From Aspidapion aeneum (lineage: Eukaryota > Arthropoda > Insecta > Coleoptera > Brentidae): 64,000 bases of DNA. The stretch covers positions 46,113,235 to 46,177,234 of the forward strand of contig OY755044.1 in assembly GCA_963576565.1 (NCBI GenBank), read 5' to 3'. Positions within the stretch are counted from its first letter, which is position 1; each line of letters opens with the position of its first letter. This document shows, piece after piece, positions 51,344-61,446 of this stretch. The position numbers were made by a program, and so were the translations under genes. Below the pieces are notes generated by a model that did not search any database, was not told the DNA's origin, and was given only the letters and a program-made list of their open reading frames with translations.

Positions 51344-51840
51344 TTTGTATTATAATAAAAGCGTATATTAAAAGCGAATATCAAAAGCGTTTATAAAAAG
51401 CGTTTATAAAAAGCGTTTATAAAAAGCGTTTATTAAAATTAAACTGTAAATCAAAGCTATTTTAAAAGCGAAAATAATTTAAAAATATTTTTATAATTTT
51501 TTTAAAAATATTTATAGAAGCGATATAAACGTAGTCATTTTTTCAGTATACCACTGAAAGAATTCCTGAAAATATATGCGTTTATGTGTATAGCGAGGTG
51601 ACCTCAGATCAGTGATCCAAAACAACCGAATAAACCTTTTTTGTTAAAGTGTCGAGACCAAGGATTTTATAAAAAAAACTGATATGGCGATACCTACTAC
51701 ACGAGCAGTAAATAAATTTATATTTTTATATTTTAAGATTTAAAAATTCTTGTAAAAAACAGTCCTCATGTTATTACCAATATTACCTGCGTTTCACTTT
51801 AGAAAGGATGATTTTTTAATTTCAAATTAATAAAAATCAA
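51344..51840 (-). other. Leader of BEL element 2 with a 13-bp tandem repeat
   Basis: This is the untranslated leader between primer-binding site and gag start. At 51356-51437 it holds about six units of a 13-bp repeat (AAAAAGCGTTTAT on the plus strand), just upstream of the start codon. Role unknown. Confidence 0.6.
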
Positions 51841-51862
51841 AATCCGGCGATCGAAGTGATCA
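51841..51862 (-). promoter_or_regulatory. Primer-binding-site candidate, tRNA-Tyr-like
   Basis: Six bases inside the 5' LTR edge, the minus strand reads TGATCACTTCGATCGCCGGA. Apart from one substitution and two small insertions, this follows the complement of the tRNA-Tyr 3' end (TGGTCCTTCGAGCCGGATT). Element 1 shows the same tRNA type. Reliability is moderate because of the insertions. Confidence 0.45.
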
Positions 51863-51868
51863 AAAATA

Positions 51869-52679
51869 TGTCTCACTCCGATAGCTCAAAAAATTGTGGT
51901 TTACCTAGCGGACTGTATTTAGACAAGTCCTTCGCTTTCATTTGAAGGGTATAGGAACGCACGCGAAATCGTACCTTTCTGAAGTGAAATTTAATTGAGA
52001 CATAAAAATAATATTGGTATATGTTGACTATTTAAGAGCGAAATAATAGAAAAATATTAATGATGCGATCTTATAGGAGAGGGACTTACCGGTGATGTCT
52101 TGATCTCTTCCAACTGGTGCACCAGATTCGCCAGAAGTCTTCTATAGCGGTCCAGCACTCCCGAGTTTAAATGTTTGGAGTTTTAGAGGAATTTAATGGT
52201 TTTTAGAGTTCACCATTTTTTATAAAAGCGTTGATCGTTCAAAATATTCCGATCGAGAGCGTGTGTGTGTGTCGACTCACTTTTTTGTTCTGTCGTTTTT
52301 GCGGCGTGTTTCTTCGCCCTCTATAGGAAAATCGCATCACTTCTAATAAAAATAATTTAGAATTCTAATTTTATTAAAAAGAATAAAAACGCGATTTAAA
52401 TTAAAATATGCAGAGGGCGGTAGTAATATGAGGAATGAATTAAAATTAGAAATATATTATTAAATGCGTTTGGAATTTAAATATTAAACTATGCCAAATT
52501 GATAGTTTATAGCTAGTTTGTAAGTTTTAAATTTAACTTAACCTATTGAGTAAAACTACAACCCAATTATACCCAATTGTAACCCAAAATATGAGTTTTA
52601 AAAATAAAAATAAAATGTTCTGAAAAAATAATAAAAATTAGATTAAAAGAAAAAAAAGGTTTCTTGCGAAACCGAAACA
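51869..52679 (-). repeat. 5' LTR of BEL element 2
   Basis: On the minus strand begins TGTTTCGGTTTCG and ends GAGTGAGACA. It is followed on the plus strand by the ACCAA duplication. Confidence 0.93.
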
Positions 52680-52684
52680 ACCAA

Positions 52685-53910
52685 TTACACCAAGATAAAC
52701 AATTTTTGAAAAATTTGCGATTCCTTAAATCTACAGGGTGTTTATGGTTTATTATTATTCATGAAAAAATACGAACTTTGAAAAAAAAATTTACTACTGT
52801 TTAGAAATAAGAAAAAGCGGCTTTAGGAAAAGTACAAGACAATAAATTTAAAAAATCGTCATTTTGAAAATGTGACCCCTTTGATTTTTTATATTTTTTG
52901 AAAAAAGATGCTCCAATATTTTGTCTATTGCCTTTAAAAATTTTAGAGTGGGCTGAGAAGTATAAATGCCAAAAGAGAAAAATTCTTGTGTAAGTGCGCG
53001 GAGGCCTTGGCCGTACTTATATGTATATGGGCAAGAGAACAGTCCAATTGAGGCGCCCAACGTGTGAATCAATATACGTTTTATTGAAAAAAGATGTTTT
53101 CCTTTAAGGAAAATATCTTTTTTTTATTCTGAGACCCCCCTTGCATATGACATTAGCGACGTCAAATTGAAGGGCCAAGACGGGCCTTGGCCTTCCACTG
53201 TTTAAAACCTTATCGGCTACCAACATTGTGGAATATTTTTCTAATTAGAAGAGTCCTGCACTGTTATATAACTCTGCGTTTTGGGAGGAATGCTATCACT
53301 TTAATGTTCATCCAAATTGAATTTCTGCTCAAATTTCATCTGAACTTTTAATTTACTTAGGGTATACTTAGTCATAAAGTGAAATAGCCAGTGAAAAGTT
53401 TCCTTTAAAGAAACGTATCACTCAGTATTTAATTTTTTTAGGCAAGTTAAGCCCCGCTCCCAAAGCGCATAGTTTTAAAAAAATCGTTTTCCTTTTTACT
53501 GGACATTTGAAAGGGAGGGTCGAGACTTTTCAAAGAAATCGAATTTGGGGCACCCTGTATAGGGCGTCCAGTGTCATAAAAGTGTGGGAATAGGTACCTA
53601 GTCTAATTAGAAAAATGTGTATCACATTTTCAAAATGGCGGTTTTTTAAATTTATTGTCATGTACTAAGGTCATTGATGCGATTATTTGTCATTTTTATT
53701 ATTTTTTCCTAATGCCTCTTGTTCTTATTTCTAAACAGTAGTATATTTTTTTTGCAAAGCTTGTATTTTTTCAGGTAAAATCATAAACCATAGATATGCT
53801 TTGGCAAATTAAGAAGATAAAAACCCTGTAGATTTAAGGAATCGCAACATTTTTTCTAATTTTTTTAAATATTTAAGTGAAAAAGGTGGCTGTAATTTCA
53901 ATGATGTCAA
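52685..53910. mobile_element. TIR element, main part (continued from 45130)
   Basis: Inverted arms of roughly 150-200 bp: GCGATTCCTTAAATCTACAG at 52718-52737 is mirrored at 53828-53847, and TACTACTGTTTAGAAATAAG and GACAATAAATTTAAAAAA segments are mirrored further in. Outer ends are at 45130 and about 53910. The interior has no transposase. A second repeat end (CACCCTGTATAGGGCG) at about 53551 suggests a nested element. The 74-residue minus frame at 52848 is not supported as a gene. Confidence 0.55.
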
Positions 53911-54090
53911 GGCCGTCGGCGTCGCTAGACTACTGGCCGCCTGGAGCAAAACCGAACCGCCCTCTCCAGCTTTTTTCCTCATCAAATTACCACTGCAAGT
54001 CTTTGTGTTATTTCTTTACATAAATGGTGCCAGCGAGTGAACCCATAACAAAGTAATTCCTTGTTTAAAACTCGTAAACAATGATTAAGT
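53911..54090. other. Unassigned spacer
   Basis: A short moderately GC-rich patch (GCCGTCGGCGTCGCTAG) and otherwise nothing recognised. Confidence 0.3.
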
Positions 54091-54091
54091 A

Positions 54092-54252
54092 GAAAACAAA
54101 ATTCGGCCTTCCATTGTCATTATTTATTTTAAACACGAAGTTTTGGTTAGTAAGTATCTCGAACCATTTTCAAGTGTAAATAAATTACACTTGAAAACGG
54201 ATAGAGATACTTTAACATAAATAAAGACAATGGAAGTCCGAAATTTTGTTTC
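54092..54252. mobile_element. 161-bp palindromic MITE
   Basis: AAAACAAAATTCGGCCTTCC on the left is mirrored by GGAAGTCCGAAATTTTGTTT on the right. The centre is a 13-bp perfect stem (TTTTCAAGTGTAA, 54167-54179 with 54185-54197) around a 5-base loop. Almost the whole element folds on itself. Confidence 0.7.
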
Positions 54253-54269
54253 TAAAATAATAATAATTT

Positions 54270-55226
54270 GCAAAGAAGAAAGATGGAAAACGTGCTGTGT
54301 GTGGATCGATAAAAATCAAAACGAATTTTATACTTCACACAAAGGTATGTGTGCCTAACTTGCGAGTGTCAGAAGGAGAGGGAAGAGTTGATTTTGGTTG
54401 TTTTCCTACTTACACAAGGTTGCATCTCTAGACGTACGTTTCTGTGTGTTTCACGTCATCAGTAGAGAACAGCAAACCCAGGTAAGCCAATTTTAACCAA
54501 AATCAACTCCTATATATGAATTACTCGCGGCAGTGCAATGCGAGTGAATTACAAGTTGTTGCGCCATCTAGCGGACTGGCTCGAGCACTCGAAAGTTTAA
54601 ACACATTGGCATCGTCTTGTCTGAGACGCCGAAGCGCCATCTATGACAAGTTTCGTCCATTAATGTGGTATTAAAACCACGTAATCACGTAGCAACTAAA
54701 AGGCCGTACTGCCCGAAGCATATGCAAAGAAGAAAGATGGAAAACGTGCTGTGTGTGGATCGATAAAAATCAAAACGAATTTTATACTTCACCCAAAGGT
54801 ATGTGTGCCTAACTTGCGAGTGTCAGAAGGAGAGGGAAGAGTTGATTTTGGTTGTTTTCCTACTTACACAAGGTTGCATCTCTAGACGTACGTTTCTGTG
54901 TGTTTCACGTCATCAGTAGAGAACAGCAAACCCAGGTAAGCCAATTTTAACCAAAATCAACTCCTATATATGAATTACTCGCGGCAGTGCAATGCGAGTG
55001 AATTACAAGTTGTTGCGCCATCTAGCGGACTGGCTCGAGCACTCGAAAGTTTAAACACATTGGCATCGTCTTGTCTGAGACGCCGAAGCGCCATCTATGA
55101 CAAGTTTCGTCCATTAATGTGGTATTAAAACCACGTAATCACGTAGCAACTAAAAGGCCGTACTGCCCGAAGCATATGCAAAGAAGAAAGATGGAAAACG
55201 TGCTGTGTGTGGATCGATAAAAATCA
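54270..55226. repeat. 454-bp satellite, forward block (2.1 units)
   Basis: Units start with GCAAAGAAGAAAGATGG at 54270, 54724 and 55178. The first two are complete and almost identical. The third stops after 49 bp. Each unit contains GCGCCATCTAGCGG and GCGCCATCTATGAC, a TATATATG and a TCTAGACGTACG segment. No coding frame. Confidence 0.93.
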
Positions 55227-55237
55227 TTCATCATCAT

Positions 55238-56310
55238 GGGTTTGCTGTTCTCTACTGATGACGTGAAACACACAGAAACGTACGTCTAGAGATGCAACCT
55301 TGTGTAAGTAGGAAAACAACCAAAATCAACTCTTCCCTCTCCTTCTGACACTCGCAAGTTAGGCACACATACCTTTGTGTGAAGTATAAAATTCGTTTTG
55401 ATTTTTATCGATCCACACACAGCACGTTTTCCATCTTTCTTCTTTGCATATGCTTCGGGCAGTACGGCCTTTTAGTTGCTACGTGATTACGTGGTTTTAA
55501 TACCACATTAATGGACGAAACTTGTCATAGATGGCGCTTCGGCGTCTCAGACAAGACGATGCCAATGTGTTTAAACTTTCGAGTGCTCGAGCCAGTCCGC
55601 TAGATGGCGCAACAACTTGTAATTCACTCGCATTGCACTGCCGCGAGTAATTCATATATAGGAGTTGATTTTGGTTAAAATTGGCTTACCTGGGTTTGCT
55701 GTTCTCTACTGATGACGTGAAACACACAGAAACGTACGTCTAGAGATGCAACCTTGTGTAAGTAGGAAAACAACCAAAATCAACTCTTCCCTCTCCTTCT
55801 GACACTCGCAAGTTAGGCACACATACCTTTGTGTGAAGTATAAAATTCGTTTTGATTTTTATCGATCCACACACAGCACGTTTTCCATCTTTCTTCTTTG
55901 CATATGCTTCGGGCAGTACGGCCTTTTAGTTGCTACGTGATTACGTGGTTTTAATACCACATTAATGGACGAAACTTGTCATAGATGGCGCTTCGGCGTC
56001 TCAGACAAGACGATGCCAATGTGTTTAAACTTTCGAGTGCTCGAGCCAGTCCGCTAGATGGCGCAACAACTTGTAATTCACTCGCATTGCACTGCCGCGA
56101 GTAATTCATATATAGGAGTTGATTTTGGTTAAAATTGGCTTACCTGGGTTTGCTGTTCTCTACTGATGACGTGAAACACACAGAAACGTACGTCTAGAGA
56201 TGCAACCTTGTGTAAGTAGGAAAACAACCAAAATCAACTCTTCCCTCTCCTTCTGACACTCGCAAGTTAGGCACACATACCTTTGTGTGAAGTATAAAAT
56301 TCGTTTTGAT
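55238..56310. repeat. 454-bp satellite, inverted block (2.4 units)
   Basis: The same unit on the opposite strand, with unit landmarks (GGGTTTGCTGTTCTC) at 55238, 55692 and 56146, again exactly 454 bp apart. The switch point is a short segment with TTCATCATCAT at 55227-55237. Confidence 0.93.
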
Positions 56311-56892
56311 TGATAATAATTGTAAAAAGAATCATGTGAACATAGGAAAGTCAACTATTTTTTTTTTAATCGAGTTTTTAGAATACATCCTCCCTACTTT
56401 TTTACGGGAGTCATAGGAAAGCCCCTCTTATTTAAAAACGAAAATCAAATTTAGATCGGTTTGATAGTTTCCGAGGTACATTCCAGCGTATAGCCTTTTT
56501 GTTTTTGATCTACTAGACAGAGTCGCCGTCGGTTTGAATCAATTTCTTTAAAAAACCACAAATTTAACATTCCTCATCTCACCCAGATACTGCAAAGATG
56601 AGAAAACCGACCTTGTCTTTTTAAAAAGAACAGTCTTTAAATTTTCAGTTTTTGATCTATATCTCGAAAAAGAGACATGCGAGAGCAAAATCAGTATTAC
56701 TTTTAATTAATTTGCTAAATCTTATCCAGCGATCAAATACAAGACAAAAAATCAAAATCGAATCAATATTTTGTTATTTTTTGAGCCGCGCCCCACCCCC
56801 CTCCAAACTTAAGATTTTTTTTATGTATTTTCCACATATTTCATAAATAAAACGATAAAATAGCACAAAATACGACATCATGAGGCCTCCCC
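56311..56892. other. Unassigned stretch
   Basis: Nothing recognised. Frames near 56652-56846 are low-complexity. Confidence 0.3.
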
Positions 56893-57226
<334 letters not shown>

Positions 57227-57401
57227 ATGTAGCAAAAATCTTAAAATTTCGTACTTTAAACGAACCTAACGTGCACGGCAACACACGGCACGGTCATTTT
57301 AAAATGACAGTATTTTCTATTTTCTATTTATATAAAAACTCTTGGTATGAATAGAAAAATGGAATAAAAATGCATAGGATTAGCGCTGAATTTTCTAAGC
57401 A

Positions 57402-57568
57402 CAGTCAAACCTCTATAACTCGAACTCAAGGGACAACCAAAACAGTTCTAGTTATGGAGAGTTCGAGTTATAGAAATTCGAATTAAACTGGTTAAAATAC
57501 ATATAAAAAGACCAGGGACCACTTTAAAGGTTCGAGTTATAAAGGTTCGAGTTAGAGAGGTTCGACTG
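57402..57568. mobile_element. 167-bp pogo-like MITE
   Basis: CAGTCAAACCTCTATAACTC on the left is mirrored by GTTAGAGAGGTTCGACTG on the right. The right side is followed by TA, the left preceded by CA, probably a mutated TA. The ends resemble those of pogo/Tigger elements. No coding capacity. Confidence 0.75.
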
Positions 57569-57570
57569 TA

Positions 57571-58567
57571 CATTATTTTTCTTATTTTTTTATAAAAATT
57601 ACCAAGATTGCCGAGTACCGGTTGGGGGCCGACTACAGGTGCATTTACGCTACATATCGTCTTAACGATCATTTTATTTTCAAGAATACAGAGTTAAAAA
57701 AGATTTTATAGAAAGCTTAGTTTTTAAGAAACATAAAAAAAGCACGAATTTTTTTTTTTATAATAAAAAAAATAACCTCAATATGCGACGCCCCTGGAGT
57801 GTCGATAATAACTTTAAAACAATTTTGTGACAAACCGTTTAAATAAACATTTTATTTTCTCTAAAAAAGGTCTTTTAAGATTTTTCCCTAAAATGCTTGG
57901 TTTTTTGAAAACTGAATCAAACCTAAAAAAACATATTTTTTTTTTGTGATCTTAAAAAATAACCCCAATTTATGCATACCAATTAAGTGCTAACTGTAGA
58001 CTTGGCCCACTTTGGTGATACATACAAGATAATATAATTTTCTATAATTAAGTTGAATATGTATACACACTTTCTGTAACTTTTTGAGAAAATGACATAA
58101 AACTGAATAATTTCGGTTTATTTTGCATATATATATACCATAAAAATAATTACGCACTGTAATAACTGTCAAGCACCCGAATTTGCCGAATTATGAAATA
58201 CAAATGGCCCTCTCTAGGCAGGTGCCCGGCGTTAAGGGGTTTGATTAACTGGACCTCACATCGTAGGAATGTAACCGAATTTTCACACATGACCAAGAGA
58301 CGCACGGATAAGTGTTGGCGTAACATACCTTGTGAGGACACACGCCAACCCCTCACCGGAGCTGCGAGGTCCGCTGTGATTAGACCGTACTTCTGCACTC
58401 TTCATAAAATTTTAAAAATCACTTAAATTTTTACCTGGACCACACAACGCATGTGAAAAACAGGTATTTAGCTCCAACAAAATTCTTGAGAGTATCGTAG
58501 AGTGCGCTTTTAGTGTGTATGCGAGTGGACCTAGAAATCATTGTGAGGACCCAACTCTTTGCGTATG
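57571..58567. other. Unassigned stretch
   Basis: No gene recognised. A patch at 58190-58430 with open frames on both strands (77-82 residues) has the repeated motif GGACC-CACATCG and resembles 45040-45110. I judge it a repeat rather than a gene. Confidence 0.3.
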
Positions 58568-61116
58568 TATTGTGTAAATTTAACACACACTTTGGTAATT
58601 TTCAAGTATGGTCCTTACATCATCGGTTCTGTTCGGTTTGGTTTGGATACCTAAACGCCTTTGATAAAACGTGTTCATCAAGTGCATTTTTTAATTTTTT
58701 ATAATAGCATAGAATTGTCTGATCCTTATAGCATCGTATAGATATTAGGGACCTATTCCATGTCCCATTTTTTTCAAGCCAAGTTTAGAAAAGCATTTCC
58801 AAACTAGTAAGAATCTTTCGTTTGAAATTTGTATTAGAGAACTTGGCTTCACTTTTATCTCAATCAAAAGATTTTTTATGTCGTAAGCTAATAAACTTTT
58901 TAAATGCCTTATTAAAACTTTTGAGGTTTTTCTGAGGGCACGGCAGTGCCTCGCCAAGTTCGCGCTGCCGTACCATCTTTTCTTGAAACATTTCAGCCCA
59001 TATTTGACCTATCTAAAACTGTACTTCGAAATGAGCTACGAATCTCAAACTTTGCACAGTTGTACCCCTTCATAGAGCTAACAACCATTTTAAGTTTCAT
59101 GAACTTCACTAAAGAAGTAAAGTAGTTACGAAATTTCAAAAAACGTCGAAATTGCCACTCACTCACTGACTCACTCCCCCATGTATAGATCATCAAAATT
59201 CTACTGTACTTCCAGACATGCTACAAAGATGAAATTTGGCAGACTGATAGAAATTATGACCAAACCCCTGGAAAAAACCCCAAAATTCTAATTTACTCCC
59301 CTCCCCTGTACATGTAAAATTATTTTAAAAGTACGAAAATAGGAACTATGATAAAACTATAGAAAACAATTTAAAAACACGAAAATTTTAATTTACTTCC
59401 CTCCCCTATACATGCAAAATTATGTAAAAGTAAGATTGTCCACTTTCAGAAACGCTAGAGAGCTGAGCTTTGGAAGGCTGATAGGAACTATGATAAAACC
59501 ATGAGAAAAAATCAAAAGACCTCAAAATTTTAGACTTTGCAAAAGTTTTGAACAATATTTCGCATAGTTTACTACTTTAAAAATTAAATATCCAATCCCT
59601 TTAAACAAAACGTAAAATCATAACAAAAATATTTCAAAAAAAGCGAAGTACGCGAAAATAGCATTCCGTAAAAAGAATTGAGATAAAAGTAAAGCCAAGT
59701 TCTCCAATACAAATTTCAAAATGAAAGGTTCTTACTAGTTTGGAAATGTTTTTCTAAAGTTGGCTATTACGGCTGTAAATGACTCTTAGGCACAGTGCTA
59801 AATTGAAGTTTGGCTGCAATAGCAAAGTTTAAAACAAACATTTCCAAACTAGTAAGAACCTTTCATTTTAAAATTTGTATTGGAGAACTTGGCTTTACTT
59901 TTATCTCAATTCTTTTTACGGAATGCCATTTTTGCGTACTTGGCTTTTTTTACATGAAATAATTTTGTTATGATTAATTTTTTCACAAGGTTTTATTATA
60001 GCCTATCAGCCTTTCAAATCTCAGCTTTTTAGCATTCCTGGAAGTAGACAATGATACGTTTACATAACTTTACATTTATGGGAAAGGCCAGTTTTGCTGT
60101 TTTTAAATTTGTTCCTACAATTTTATCATAATTCCTATCAGCCTTCCAAAGCTCAGCTCTCTAGCGTTGCTGGAAGTGGGCAATGTTACTTTTACATAAT
60201 TTTACATTTATAGGGGAGGGAAATTATTTAAAATTTTGGGGTTTATAAATTTTTGCCTATAGTTTTATCGTATTTCCTATCAGTCTGCCAAAGCCCAGCA
60301 CTAGCGCTTATTGAAATGGGCAATTCTACTTTTACATAACTTTACATGTATCGGGAAGGGAATAAATCAGAATTTTGCGTTTTTTTTGTTCAAAGGGTTT
60401 GGTCATAATTTCTACCAGTCTGCCAAAATTCAGCTTTGTAGCATGCCTGGAAGTACAGTAGAATTTTGATGATCTCTACGTGAGTGAGAGAGTGAGTGAT
60501 TGAGAGTGGCAATTTCGACGTTTTTTTAAATTTCGTAACTACTTTACTACTTTATGGAAGTCCATGAAACCCGGAGGGTTTATTTTTTGAGAAAATTTGG
60601 AAAACCCTAAACATTTTAGGTTTTGGGGGGTCTAGGGGGTTTTTGGGGGTTTTTGCAGCTAAAATTTAAAAATCTAATATAATTTATGTTAGATTTTACA
60701 CTTTTTGATGCATTTCTGTGTCATTGTGGCTCTAGAGCGGTAACTTGGGGAGGATAAAAAAATTTGCCCAAAAACTGGCTTGGTAACATCAAGACCGTTA
60801 ACCTGTGACCTATTCTCAGCTAGAATCCATGGTCAAACTTTGGTCCTCATATTTACCATAATCAACTACCTTTGGCGCCTGCATTAATATCTCAAGGCAC
60901 CTTAAATAATATGAAGAATAGTAATATTAGCAATATATTTTATAACATATTTGTTAGGTTATGAAAAAAAAAACAGATTTGAGAATTAATTTTTTAAAAA
61001 TAATTATTATTTTTATTGTAATGCTGAATTCCAAAAAATGTCAATTGTCTGTTGTCATTTTTAAGAAAGTTATTAAAAAAATATATTTTATTTTGACACC
61101 CTCTATCTAAAAACAA

Positions 61117-61120
<4 letters not shown>
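58568..61120. repeat. Left arm of a large near-perfect palindrome
   Basis: Pairs with 61447-64000. Outer paired positions sum to 122568 and inner ones to 122567, so the arms differ by one indel (a run of 10 versus 11 A/T) and a few substitutions (for example near 58586, 58972 and 61104). It contains a family A element (58935-60573), a family B-like segment (60574-60960) and unit U. The arm may extend further left, since the right arm is cut by the window edge. Confidence 0.92.
58935..60573. mobile_element. Foldback family A element in the palindrome left arm (A5)
   Basis: Starts with the hairpin terminus CTGAGGGCACGGCAGTGCC and has both mirrored halves with subrepeats. It lacks the right hairpin terminus and ends near CATGAAACCCGG. 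A further arm-type piece (58785-58870) lies in front of the terminus. The mirror copy spans 61994-63633. Confidence 0.65.

Positions 61121-61446
<326 letters not shown>

Larger units (their letters stand above)
45214..52679 (-). mobile_element. BEL/Pao LTR retrotransposon 2 (apparently intact)
   Basis: A complete 7,466-bp element on the minus strand with the 5-bp duplication ACCAA at 45209-45213 and 52680-52684. The order (minus strand) is LTR, primer-binding site, leader, one open gag-pol frame of 1,766 codons, purine-rich tract, LTR. LTRs are 811 bp, begin TG, end CA and appear identical. All catalytic motifs of protease, reverse transcriptase, RNase H and integrase are present. No envelope. 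It belongs to the same superfamily as element 1, but the LTRs are unrelated and the proteins only moderately similar. Confidence 0.95.

Noticed and set aside
54270..56310. CRISPR-like array
   Set aside because: Repeats are 454 bp with no unique spacers, and the block inverts. It is a satellite.
58150..58426. Overlapping 77- and 82-codon frames on opposite strands
   Set aside because: No domain seen. The DNA shares motifs with a repeat at 45040-45110, so I treat it as repeat.
58745..59196. Two small frames conserved exactly at 63372-63823
   Set aside because: The match is explained by the palindrome. The frames cross the family A terminus and lack any protein feature.
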